Below are positions 27,753-34,774 of a DNA stretch of 50,771 nt, piece after piece; positions within the stretch are counted from its first letter, which is position 1; the number at the start of each line of letters is the position of its first letter. The notes beneath the pieces were generated by a model that worked only from the letters and a program-made list of their open reading frames with translations, was not told where the DNA came from and searched no databases. Made by a program: the position numbers and the translations under genes. The stretch comes from Acidobacteriaceae bacterium (lineage in GTDB: Bacteria; Acidobacteriota; Terriglobia; Terriglobales; Acidobacteriaceae). Where the stretch lies: assembly GCA_025355505.1 (NCBI GenBank), contig JANXZM010000103.1:1-50771 (forward strand). The letters run 5' to 3'.

Positions 27753-28469
27753 TTACTTCTTGTCTTCTTTGAGTTCTGCGGCGTGGGCCTGGTGACTTGC
27801 GTCGGAAACAGCTTTCAAGAACGCGTTTGCGCTTGCGGGAGTTGACGCTTTGCCCGAAAGAATGTTGCGGAACCTCATGTGCTTGCCATAAATGGCGTAC
27901 GTGGAGTCGTTGTCCTGCTCCACCACTGCACCTTCGAGGGTCAGGCCGGCGAACACGCCTTTCGAGCGTGAGTAGGTCAGCATTTCAGTGTTCAGCTTCC
28001 AGTCGGTTCCGGCGGAAGCATGACGGCCTACCGGGCCCGCTGCCACCGATCCTTCTCCGGTGAGTGCGAACTTGCTGGAAAGCAAATGCTGCAAACCACG
28101 GTCGTTCATGACCAGCATAACCAGGTCAATGTCTTCGATCCCGATCTGCAATCCCCAACTTCCGCCACCAACCGAGATGAATGCGGGGGCGCTCCAGCCT
28201 TCAGACGTGCGGCACGTAGCCACACCGCGTCCGTGCTTGCCGCCAAAGATGAAACCGCCTTTGATCAGGTTTGGCACTACGACGATGCACTTTGCGCCAG
28301 TCAACACTTCTTCCGGGATGCCTTTGTCCGGAGTCGCCATAATGGCGTGCAGAACTTCGACCGACGATTGCATGCGGTCGACCGTGTCTTCACGAGCCGA
28401 GCCTGCCCATGCGAGGGTTCCGACCAAGCCGATCGAACTCATCAGCAACAGCAACATTATTTTTTTCAT
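27753..28469 (-). CDS. SYLF (YSC84) domain lipid-binding protein, secreted
   Basis: The 238 aa protein has a signal peptide (residues 1-22, cleavage near AWA). The SYLF domain covers the rest, with the typical blocks GAKCIVVVPNLIKGGFIFGGKHGRGVATCR, PAFISVGGGSWGLQIGIEDIDLVMLVMND and SRSKGVFAGLTLEGAVV. SYLF domains bind phosphoinositides in eukaryotes; bacterial exported forms are linked to envelope or stress functions, without a defined reaction. The ATG at 28469 follows AAGGAG. Its upstream region (28495-28570) resembles that of the 25367 gene. Confidence 0.9.
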   Translation of the reverse strand: MKKIMLLLLMSSIGLVGTLAWAGSAREDTVDRMQSSVEVLHAIMATPDKGIPEEVLTGAKCIVVVPNLIKGGFIFGGKHGRGVATCRTSEGWSAPAFISVGGGSWGLQIGIEDIDLVMLVMNDRGLQHLLSSKFALTGEGSVAAGPVGRHASAGTDWKLNTEMLTYSRSKGVFAGLTLEGAVVEQDNDSTYAIYGKHMRFRNILSGKASTPASANAFLKAVSDASHQAHAAELKEDKK

Positions 28470-28494
28470 GAATTGCTCCTTATGAAACCTGCGG

Positions 28495-28570
28495 AACTAA
28501 GAGGGGAAGACTTCAGATGAACTGACTTAGCTCAGAGAACCTGAAAGAGAGAGAAGAGGTACTCGCCTCA
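28495..28570 (-). promoter_or_regulatory. upstream region of the SYLF gene, copy B of the shared block
   Basis: Aligns with 25485-25562. The conserved core reads CTTAGCTCAGAGAACCTGAA and then AGAG on the plus strand. It lies 26-101 bp upstream of the SYLF start. Confidence 0.45.
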
Positions 28571-28687
28571 GCCATGATGATTGCTCAACCGACAGGACGA
28601 TAGCTGGTCTACATTGCTCACATTCGCCGATTCGCCAAAATAGAGCGCAGCTTTCACCATGCAGCGGCTACCACTTTTTATGCAGTT

Positions 28688-28706
28688 GTGAGCAATCTTG
28701 CTCAGA
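28688..28706. promoter_or_regulatory. inverted repeat TGTGAGCAA-TC-TTGCTCAGA
   Basis: Palindrome with perfect GAGCAA/TTGCTC arms and a 2-bp centre, 155 bp upstream of the zinc-ribbon gene at 28861. It nearly matches 20796-20814. Confidence 0.45.
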
Positions 28707-28860
28707 ATAACGAGCATCGGCGTGTCATCGTCAAAATGGCGGAGATGCGGAAAAGGGAGATCCTCTTCAAGAGCACTTCGGCCACTTGCCTCTTAACGGA
28801 ACGTTTTACGTCTATCGGACACGGCCGTGCATGGGGAGAAAGAACGAAGGTGGAAGGCCG

Positions 28861-29073
28861 ATGGCACCCGTTCTCTATCAGTTTCGCGATCGCCTCCGCA
28901 GACGGCTTGCCATGATCACGGCATCGGCCTCGAAGCTGTTTGCGTCAGTTACGCCACAGGTTCGCGGTTACGCATCGCAAAGGATGTGTCCGTTTTGCGG
29001 GTTAATCACGCCGCGGTCGAAGACGTCTTGCCTGGAGTGCGGGAAGTCCCTGGCTCCGGCCACGACCAGATAA
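28861..29073 (+). CDS. small zinc-ribbon protein, 70 aa
   Basis: A basic N-terminal half (MAPVLYQFRDRLRRRLAMI) precedes a C-terminal zinc ribbon, CPFCGLITPRSKTSCLECGKSL, with two CxxC knuckles 14 residues apart. The ATG at 28861 has GGAAGG upstream. In-frame ATGs at 28786 and 28831 would add up to 25 residues without improving the protein. Function unknown. It may bind nucleic acid or act as a protein-protein module. Confidence 0.7.
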   Translation: MAPVLYQFRDRLRRRLAMITASASKLFASVTPQVRGYASQRMCPFCGLITPRSKTSCLECGKSLAPATTR

Positions 29074-29142
29074 AGATTAAAGATAAATGAGTTTCCGAGG
29101 ACGCTTATTTTCAGGACGCTCAAATCCGCGAAGGAGAGCACC

Positions 29143-29289
29143 ATGCTTTGGACAATTTTCATTGTACTTCTGATTCTGTGGCTTCTAGGTTTTAGCCTCC
29201 ACGTAGCCGGCGGTCTGATTCACTTGCTGCTGGTGGTTGCGCTGGTGGTTCTGGTCATTAACCTGGTGAGCGGCCGACGTGTGGTATAA
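29143..29289 (+). CDS. lmo0937-type small membrane protein, 48 aa
   Basis: Reads MLWTIFIVLLILWLLG, a glycine-containing turn, then LIHLLLVVALVVLVINL and the basic end VSGRRVV. This is the well-known pattern of the lmo0937-like family: two helices, GG turn, basic tail. GAAGGAGAG lies just upstream of the ATG. Function unknown, often stress associated. It is 69 bp after the zinc-ribbon gene and may be co-transcribed with it. Confidence 0.85.
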   Translation: MLWTIFIVLLILWLLGFSLHVAGGLIHLLLVVALVVLVINLVSGRRVV

Positions 29290-29331
29290 AGCTATCTTTA
29301 CAGTCGGCAGCTTGAGCTTTCAAGGACTCGA

Positions 29332-29583
29332 ATGAAAAAGCAGTACCTGCACCTCTCCGCTTATTCTTGTGACAAGTGTGCGGGCCCGGTGGTAGCGGGC
29401 TCGACCGCAGTACGCGAGAATGAAATATCGAAAGAGACCGACATCCGGCAAGTGGGGGCGATTTGCCTGACGTGCGGCCATCGGCAAAGCAAGGCAACCG
29501 AGCCGGGCCTGACCCGCTCCTTTCCACCCACGCAATGGGAGTTTACGAAAGCGATTGGCGCTGGCAGCGTAGAACGACATTGA
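29332..29583 (+). CDS. small CxxC protein, 83 aa
   Basis: Contains CDKC (residues 13-16) and CLTC (45-48), a possible split zinc ribbon, in a soluble protein with no membrane segment. It begins MKKQYLHLSAYSCDKC. It is 42 bp downstream of the lmo0937-like gene in the same direction, supporting a small operon. No clear Shine-Dalgarno sequence is seen. I do not recognise the family. Confidence 0.6.
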   Translation: MKKQYLHLSAYSCDKCAGPVVAGSTAVRENEISKETDIRQVGAICLTCGHRQSKATEPGLTRSFPPTQWEFTKAIGAGSVERH

Positions 29584-29614
29584 GCAGCGACGAGTAGCGG
29601 CTTGCGAACGCGCG

Positions 29615-29833
29615 TCAGGTTCGGGAACGCGATCCAGCAATGCTCAGCGCGATCCCGCCCGCGATCAGTACAACGCTGATGATTGGCGAAACACGCTCAC
29701 TGTGACTGGTCTGAACGCCGAAGTTCGTATCCCCAACCCTAATGCCATCCGTCTCGGTGTGGGGGATGGGCACGACTAGGGAGGCGATGCCGAGCACAAC
29801 CAGGAGCAGGCCTGCAAATAGCAACATTTTCAT
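29615..29833 (-). CDS. small membrane protein, 72 aa
   Basis: Two hydrophobic helices (residues ~3-22 and ~49-66) flank a polar, probably extracytoplasmic loop (PIPHTETDGIRVGDTNFGVQTSHSERVSP). It ends in a basic SRSRT tail. This looks like a conserved acidobacterial small inner-membrane protein of unknown role. It is downstream of, and in the same orientation as, the Crp/Fnr gene (50 bp apart). Confidence 0.7.
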   Translation of the reverse strand: MKMLLFAGLLLVVLGIASLVVPIPHTETDGIRVGDTNFGVQTSHSERVSPIISVVLIAGGIALSIAGSRSRT

Positions 29834-29883
29834 ATCAAGTCCTCGTCATCGTGGTCAATGGCAATTTGGGCTGCGGAGAGCAG

Positions 29884-30564
29884 CTAGTCGTGCAGAACTA
29901 CGCCCAGCAGCGAACTGTGGACCTGCAAACCGCCTTCCGGGCCGCCGGAGTAGTGAACAAAACCCAGTTTTCTGAACCGGTTCATGAAAAAGCTCACCCG
30001 CGAACGAGTGGTCCCGACCATTTCCGCCAGACTCTCCTGACTAATTTTGGGAACCACAGTCTCGGGCACGCCTTCCTTGCCAAAATGAGCGAGCAGAAGA
30101 AGGACGCGCGCCAGCCGCTTTTCGCTGGAGTTAAACAACTGGTCGACCAGATCCTCTTCATAGCGGACATTCCGCGCCAGCAAATACGCCATGAACAAAT
30201 CGGAAAATGAGTGTTCGCGGTGCAGCGCACTCATCATCGCCTTTTTGTCGATCCGCTGCAGTTCACAATCCGTCATGGCCGCCGCAGATCCCATGCGCAG
30301 AGTCTGACCGGCCAGCGCCCCTTCGCCAAAGAAGTTTCCGTCAGTTAACATGCCGAGGGTCGCCTCTCTGCCGGCATGGGAGACGACGGTGAGCTTCACT
30401 TTTCCCTTTTGGATATAGAAGACCGCGTCCGCAGCATCCCCCTGCGCGAAGATTCCCTGCTTTTCCGCAAAAATCAGGTTCTTCCTGCCCTCGCCAATGG
30501 TTGCGAGGAAGGTGTCGGGATTGAACTCGCGGCTCTTTTTATTCGCTGGTGAAGGGGAACCCAT
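29884..30564 (-). CDS. Crp/Fnr family transcriptional regulator
   Basis: The 226 aa protein has a cyclic-nucleotide-binding-like beta barrel (residues ~30-130, with FAQGDAADAVFYIQKGKVKLTVVS and NFFGEGALAG) and a C-terminal winged helix. The recognition helix lies in QESLAEMVGTTRSRVSFFMNRFRKLGF. It lacks the N-terminal cysteine cluster of Fnr, so oxygen sensing through an Fe-S cluster is unlikely; the effector is unknown. It is the only evident DNA-binding regulator inside the island and is a candidate to control the shared palindromes, though none has been shown to be its site. Confidence 0.93.
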   Translation of the reverse strand: MGSPSPANKKSREFNPDTFLATIGEGRKNLIFAEKQGIFAQGDAADAVFYIQKGKVKLTVVSHAGREATLGMLTDGNFFGEGALAGQTLRMGSAAAMTDCELQRIDKKAMMSALHREHSFSDLFMAYLLARNVRYEEDLVDQLFNSSEKRLARVLLLLAHFGKEGVPETVVPKISQESLAEMVGTTRSRVSFFMNRFRKLGFVHYSGGPEGGLQVHSSLLGVVLHD

Positions 30565-30798
30565 CGCCTACAATTTTAACCCTAAAAGGTGATTTGCCCT
30601 AATGAAGTTGTGACGCCCCGTCGCCAAGATTCCTTTTGGCCGGGGTTCTGAAAGTGAGCCGTTGTACACAGTATTTCGAAAGAAAATCAACGAGCCTTGA
30701 GGCAGCGAGGGGCCGTGGGTCCGTCCAACCGGGCGGCTTGCACCTCTAGCGCAGCCAGGAGCTTGCACGATGAGGCGGGCACGCCGGAGGAGTCCTTC

Positions 30799-31221
30799 AT
30801 GCCGCCAGAAGTTCACCTCGGTACAATCCTGATGTCGGAATGGCCGCCGCTCCTCGGGCTGGAGAGTGAGCCCTACTCCGGACACTGGCGCGTGATCAAT
30901 GGGCTCGATGGATTCGCTCTGGATCGCAAGATTCACGCGGCCGGATGGAATTTCTTTTTTATCGCGGCGGAAGTGAAGGTGATGTTTATTGGCGCGCCGG
31001 GAACGAATAAGATCCAACACGCATTGCATCGGATTTTAGGCAAAGTAAACCATCAACACTTCAACGGCCTGGAAGTGACCGGGATCGTTGCCAAGCGTTT
31101 TCTGGGTCTGCCCTATGCCATCGTTTCGGCACATTCGCGGCATGTCCAACAAAACTGCTACCTGGATGGTGTCGCGGTCCGGCGATCGTCCCAGCAAGAT
31201 GCAGCACGGGCCCGAGGTTAA
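30799..31221 (+). CDS. hypothetical protein, 140 aa
   Basis: I chose the ATG at 30799 because GGAGG precedes it; the open frame extends back to 30697 without features. The protein has a W-P-P-L-L-G-L-E-S-E segment near the start. A conserved-looking block FALDRKIHAAGWNFFFIAAEVKVMFIGA follows, then VTGIVAKRFLGLPYAIVSAHSRHVQQNC. I recall similar proteins in Acidobacteriota with no known function. No signal peptide; one possible amphipathic or hydrophobic segment around residues 50-70. Confidence 0.65.
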   Translation: MPPEVHLGTILMSEWPPLLGLESEPYSGHWRVINGLDGFALDRKIHAAGWNFFFIAAEVKVMFIGAPGTNKIQHALHRILGKVNHQHFNGLEVTGIVAKRFLGLPYAIVSAHSRHVQQNCYLDGVAVRRSSQQDAARARG

Positions 31222-31282
31222 GCGCGTTCTCCGGCCCAGCGATTGGAAAGGAACTTGAGTCCAAGCCGGCATTGCGGACCCG

Positions 31283-31423
31283 TTACTCTTTCTCAGTCGC
31301 CAATTGCCGGGCTGGATGCGGATCGGTGCGGGGCAATCCAGTACTAAGCTCGCACTTCTCTCGCGGCTTGGCGCCGCAAGTGGGGCAACGAACACCCAAG
31401 GCTTGTTCCTTCTCCGCTTTCAT
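31283..31423 (-). CDS. mini zinc-knuckle protein, 46 aa
   Basis: Read directly from the minus strand: MKAEKEQALGVRCPTCGAKP, then REKCELSTGLPRTDPHPARQ and LATEKE. The pattern CPTCG-x4-EKCEL-x-TG-x-PRT-x-PH is a recurrent small acidobacterial protein type, with CxxC plus a third Cys and a His as possible zinc ligands. No clear Shine-Dalgarno sequence is seen. The palindrome CTGGTCAATTGTGACCAG is 33 bp upstream. Confidence 0.6.
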   Translation of the reverse strand: MKAEKEQALGVRCPTCGAKPREKCELSTGLPRTDPHPARQLATEKE

Positions 31424-31455
31424 GACTCAAGAATGCGGTATTGCCCGGCAAGAAG

Positions 31456-31473
31456 CTGGTCAATTGTGACCAG
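31456..31473. promoter_or_regulatory. 18-bp palindrome CTGGTCAATTGTGACCAG
   Basis: Arms CTGGTCA/TGACCAG are perfect, 33 bp upstream of the mini zinc-knuckle gene start at 31423. It shares GGTCAAT...TGACC with 20740-20753. Confidence 0.5.
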
Positions 31474-31604
31474 TGCACCTACATCGGAATCAAGCATTCT
31501 TGCGGTTGGTGGAACTCGTTTCCCGCCAGGGTCCGCGGCACAGGCAAGAATCGCTCATTTGAAATTGCGCATCCAACCACTGCACGGTGAAGAGGATGTC
31601 AGAC

Positions 31605-31805
31605 ATGGAAGAGAGGACGTCAATCTTTGACGAGAAATACCGGGTTGTCGCCATCGAAGGTGACCGCCTTGTCATCCGCGGAATTCTCACCGGCGATGTC
31701 CTGACCATCCTCAACCCTGAGCCTGACACTCCTCTTACGCATAAAGACTATCCGGTCGGAAAATTGATCGCGCTGACCGATCCGTCCGCTGCGCCTCTGA
31801 ATTAA
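31605..31805 (+). CDS. small hypothetical protein, 66 aa
   Basis: Reads MEERTSIFDEKYRVVAIEGD and onward. A compact beta-rich protein with the segment RLVIRGILTGDVLTILN, resembling a small barrel. GAGG is 9 bases before ATG 31605; upstream GTG 31587 and ATG 31596 are alternative starts. No family recognised. It ends 63 bp before the tRNA-Gln gene. Confidence 0.55.
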   Translation: MEERTSIFDEKYRVVAIEGDRLVIRGILTGDVLTILNPEPDTPLTHKDYPVGKLIALTDPSAAPLN

Positions 31806-31868
31806 CATCTGAATTGAGAGCGTCAACCTCTGCCGTCCTGGCGGAGGGAATTTTGATGCCGAAAAGGT

Positions 31869-31942
31869 TGGCAGCCCGGCAGGGATTCGAACCCCGATAC
31901 GCAGCTCCAGAGGCTGCAGTCCTACCGTTGAACGACCGGGCT
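31869..31942 (-). tRNA. tRNA-Gln (anticodon CUG)
   Basis: The minus strand gives acceptor stem AGCCCGG/CCGGGCT, T-arm GGGGTTCGAATCCC, and anticodon stem GCAGC/GCTGC with loop CTCTGGA (anticodon CTG, reads CAG). CCA is encoded at 31869-31871. Confidence 0.96.
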
Positions 31943-31982
31943 ATAGCGCGATTCTAAACCATTTTGCGGCGACTGCAAAACG

Positions 31983-32030
31983 ACGCCCTCATGGTTTCCT
32001 TCGTGCATCCTTCGTGTCCGTTGTGGTTCA
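31983..32030. repeat. spacer with short imperfect repeats (CCTTCGTG words)
   Basis: Reads TTTCCTTCGTGCATCCTTCG and then TGTCCGTTGTGGTT: reiterated CCTTCGTG-like words between tRNA-Gln and the isochorismatase-fold gene. Same class as 36565-36606. Confidence 0.55.
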
Positions 32031-32119
32031 AGCCTTTGGACCTCCGCCGCATGGCCGCCTGAGCGCGCAAGATTCTCCACCCGAGTTAGAATCGCTGGCA
32101 GTGGTGCAAGGAGTCGCCT

Positions 32120-32737
32120 ATGCCCAGCAGCGAAACTTTCCCCGGAACTATCCCAGCCGACACCGACTACGCCGAAATGGCCCGCCGTCCGCTTGAGGCC
32201 GAGCAGTGCGCTCTCATCGTTGTAGACATGCAGGAAAAATTGCTGCCGCCAATCTGGGAAAAAGAACGACTGGCGCGAAATGTGCAACTGCTGATTCGCC
32301 TGGCTGGAATCCTGAAGATCCCGGCGCTGGTAACCACGCAATACGCAAAGGGCCTGGGCAACACCGAGCCGGCCATTGCATCCTTGTTGCCCGACAGTCC
32401 GCCCATCGACAAGCTGACGTTCTCCTGCTTCGGCAGCGAAGTGTTCTGCTCGCTGCTGAAGCGCTTACCGGGCCAGCGGACGACCGTACTGCTGTGCGGC
32501 ATGGAAACGCACATCTGCGTAATGCAGACTGCGATGGGGGCGCTGCGGGAAGGCTATCTGGTGCACGTGGCTTCGGATGCAGTCAGCTCGCGGACAGAAT
32601 TAAACTGGCGGATCGGACTGGATCGCATGCGCGCCGCCGGAGCCATTCTTTCCTCGACCGAAATGATGATCTACGAACTGCTGCGTTCTTCGGGCGCGCC
32701 CGCGTTTCGAGAACTGCTGCCCTATCTGAAGGGCTGA
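32120..32737 (+). CDS. isochorismatase-family cysteine hydrolase
   Basis: The 205 aa protein has the triad of the family: Asp36 in ALIVVDMQEKL, Lys98 in IDKLTFSCF, and Cys133 in CGMETHICV. The cis-peptide-forming segment before the Cys is conserved. Members hydrolyse isochorismate, nicotinamide or N-carbamoyl compounds; YcaC-like forms are of unknown substrate. No pathway neighbour helps to choose. The ATG at 32120 gives about 25 residues before the first strand, slightly long but without a better start. Confidence 0.9.
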   Translation: MPSSETFPGTIPADTDYAEMARRPLEAEQCALIVVDMQEKLLPPIWEKERLARNVQLLIRLAGILKIPALVTTQYAKGLGNTEPAIASLLPDSPPIDKLTFSCFGSEVFCSLLKRLPGQRTTVLLCGMETHICVMQTAMGALREGYLVHVASDAVSSRTELNWRIGLDRMRAAGAILSSTEMMIYELLRSSGAPAFRELLPYLKG

Positions 32738-32773
32738 GGATTCACGCCGGCGATTCGGGGCGTCAATTCCCCC

Positions 32774-32825
32774 GTAGAGACAAGGCTTGCCCCGTCTCGG
32801 GAGACGCGCCAGGCGGAGACTCTAC
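32774..32825. repeat. palindromic element GTAGAGAC...GTCTCTAC type
   Basis: Arms GTAGAGAC and GGAGACTCTAC with an inner GGCTTGCCCCGTCTCGGGAG hairpin. It overlaps the stop codon of the P-loop kinase-like gene. A related element is at 47330-47392. Confidence 0.7.
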
Positions 32826-33694
32826 TCGGCCGCTTCCTCTTTCTGCTTCACCCGCACCACCGTTATTTTCGAAAACCCCTCCTCAAACGTCGGAGGCTTC
32901 AACTTGCCCGCCATCTTGCGCATGATGTCTTCCGGGATGGCGCGGCCTCGGCGCTGGTGGCGTTCCATGCAAACCTCCACCGGAACATCGAAGAACAAGC
33001 CCTGCACATCGTAGCCGTAATCCTTGGCCAGCTTGATCCAGCTATGGCGGTCGTGGGGCGTAAGGTTCGTCGCATCCACGTAGTTCATCGGACGACGGGC
33101 AACCAGCCTAGCCTTCAGCATGGATCGCAGGTTGGAAAATACCAGATCCTGAAAGCGTTGCTCCTGCGCGTCATCGAAAAGAAGTTCGCGCAGCAGATCG
33201 CTTGAAAGCGGATGAATGCTGTGCCGCTTGAACCACGAACTCTTGCCCGATCCCGGCAATCCGATCGCCAGGACTACCGTTCCCTTGCTGGCGCGAGCGG
33301 GAGCAGTCGCAGCTACAGCCGGCAACTTCGCCACAACCACAGGTTGCGCGGCGGAGGGCTCTGCCGTGGCAGCTTCCGCGGCCGCTACCGGCTTCGGACG
33401 AGATACGCCACGACCTCCGCGGCTGCGACGGCGGCGGGGAGTTCGTGGCCTTGGCTCACCAGTCGCCGAATCGGCGGCAGGCTCCGAGACGGGCTCCGGC
33501 GCCGGCGCTGGTCTCGACCGGCGGCGCGGCTCGACTACTGGAGTTTCCGCTGGAACTGGAGCTGGGGCCGGCGCAGCAGGCTCATTATCATAAAATCTCG
33601 GCTGCAAGGGCTCGGGTGCGTTCGCTGCTTCCTTAGGAGGATCGTCTCCGGGCTTCTTGCGGCGCTTCAAACGGTCGCTCATCCATTTGCGCAT
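32822..33694 (-). CDS. P-loop kinase-like protein with Pro/Ala-rich N-terminus
   Basis: The C-terminal half is an AAA_33/zeta-toxin/PNK-like kinase domain. It has Walker A GLPGSGKSSWFKRH, then SSDLLRELLFDDAQEQ, VDATNLTPHDRHSWIKLAKD and RHQRRGRAIPEDIM. The N-terminal ~140 residues are low-complexity Pro/Ala/Glu/Arg with RRRSRGGRG-like basic stretches, suggesting a disordered nucleic-acid-binding tail. The frame is open to 33796, but ATG 33694 (MRKWMSDRLKRRKK) is the likeliest start. Such enzymes phosphorylate polynucleotide ends or small molecules; the substrate here is unknown. The 3' end overlaps a palindromic element. Confidence 0.8.
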   Translation of the reverse strand: MRKWMSDRLKRRKKPGDDPPKEAANAPEPLQPRFYDNEPAAPAPAPVPAETPVVEPRRRSRPAPAPEPVSEPAADSATGEPRPRTPRRRRSRGGRGVSRPKPVAAAEAATAEPSAAQPVVVAKLPAVAATAPARASKGTVVLAIGLPGSGKSSWFKRHSIHPLSSDLLRELLFDDAQEQRFQDLVFSNLRSMLKARLVARRPMNYVDATNLTPHDRHSWIKLAKDYGYDVQGLFFDVPVEVCMERHQRRGRAIPEDIMRKMAGKLKPPTFEEGFSKITVVRVKQKEEAAE

Positions 33695-33770
33695 ATAGCT
33701 TGCTTGTAGCATACCAGCGTATACCGGAGCAATCTGCGCCCCGTGGCGGCAAGGATACCCGGGGTGAGGC

Positions 33771-33848
33771 ATGAGACATTGAATCATTGAGACCATGAAT
33801 CATTGAGACAATGATTGAATACCTCAATGTCTCAATAATTTAATCATG
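33771..33848. repeat. spacer with short imperfect repeats (AATCATTGAGAC words)
   Basis: The word TGAATCATTGAGAC appears in direct and inverted form (ATTGAATCATTGAGAC, CATGAATCATTGAGAC, CAATGATTGAATACCTC, AATGTCTCAATAATT). The spacer could fold. Related words recur at the end of hemQ (34739-34774). Confidence 0.65.
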
Positions 33849-33874
33849 TTTACAATGGTTGCCAGGGTAAATTT

Positions 33875-34759
33875 ATGAATTCACCGCATCCCGCAACTCT
33901 CCCGGTTGCCGCCGGGCAACTCCCCGCCGTGCCGCTGACCCTCGAAGGCTACGCCACTCTCCACCAGATGATGCGCTTCCGCTGGACCGCATGGCGCGCG
34001 CTTGCCGAAAACGACCGGCACGAAATCGCGAACGAAGCGGCGCGATTGCTGGGCGAGATGGAAGGCAAGTCCGATGGCCAGTCGGCGCTGTTCTCGTTGC
34101 TCGGACACAAAGGCGACCTGATGCTGGTCCACTTCCGCGAGAGCTTCGACCAGCTCAATCAGGCGGAACTCGACGTGGCCAGACTTAGACTCAATGACTT
34201 CCTTGAGCCTGCCACTTCGTATTTATCGGTGATTGAGCTGGGGCTGTATGAGTCCACGCTGAAGACCTACAAGGCGCTCGCCGAGCGCGGCGTCGAACCA
34301 CACTCGGACGAATGGAAAAAATCGATCCAGGAAACCATCGCGCGCCAGAAAGAGGCGATGAAGCCGCGCCTGTTCCCAGCGATGCCGCCGAACCGCTACC
34401 TCTGTTTTTATCCCATGGATCGCCGCCGAGGCGAAGACAAGAACTGGTACACGCTCCCCATGGAAGAGCGCCAGCGCCAGATGAGTGAACACGGCATGGT
34501 CGGACGCCGCTATGCCGGAGAGGTGAAACAGATCATCACCGGCTCCATTGGTTTTGACGATTGGGAGTGGGGAGTCGATCTCTTCGCCGACGATCCCCTG
34601 GTGTTCAAGAAACTGATCTACGAGATGCGCTTCGACCACGTCAGCGCCGTCTATGCGCTGTTCGGAAGTTTCTATATCGGGTTGCGCTGCCCGGCGATCC
34701 GCCTGCACGACTTGCTGGAAGGAAATTTACCAGCGCATGGAATCATTGGTACTCAATGA
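33875..34759 (+). CDS. hemQ: HemQ-type coproheme decarboxylase (chlorite-dismutase family)
   Basis: This enzyme uses peroxide to decarboxylate coproheme III to heme b in the coproporphyrin-dependent pathway. The 294 aa protein has two ferredoxin-like halves. The motif FYPMDRRRGEDKNWY (178-192) carries the likely catalytic Tyr179; the nearby Lys of other HemQs appears as Arg183. MSEHGMVGRRYAGEV (203-217) carries a candidate proximal His206. FDDWEWGVDLFADDP and GSFYIGLR complete the signature. Residue assignment is by motif position only. The C-terminal tail HGIIGTQ runs into a repeat-rich spacer and may be altered. No other heme genes are in the window. Confidence 0.9.
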   Translation: MNSPHPATLPVAAGQLPAVPLTLEGYATLHQMMRFRWTAWRALAENDRHEIANEAARLLGEMEGKSDGQSALFSLLGHKGDLMLVHFRESFDQLNQAELDVARLRLNDFLEPATSYLSVIELGLYESTLKTYKALAERGVEPHSDEWKKSIQETIARQKEAMKPRLFPAMPPNRYLCFYPMDRRRGEDKNWYTLPMEERQRQMSEHGMVGRRYAGEVKQIITGSIGFDDWEWGVDLFADDPLVFKKLIYEMRFDHVSAVYALFGSFYIGLRCPAIRLHDLLEGNLPAHGIIGTQ

Positions 34760-34774
34760 TTCAATGCCTCAATT
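34739..34774. repeat. spacer repeat words at the hemQ 3' end
   Basis: GAATCATTGGTACTCAATGA followed by TTCAATGCCTCAATT: inverted ATCATTG/CAATGAT words matching those at 33771-33848. It covers the hemQ stop and reaches the stop of the convergent ATL gene. Confidence 0.55.

Larger units (their letters stand above)
28470..28860. other. gene-free stretch, 391 bp, regulatory-looking
   Basis: Lies between the divergent SYLF and zinc-ribbon genes. It contains the shared upstream block (28495-28570) and the inverted repeat at 28688-28706. No open frame here has family features. Confidence 0.5.
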
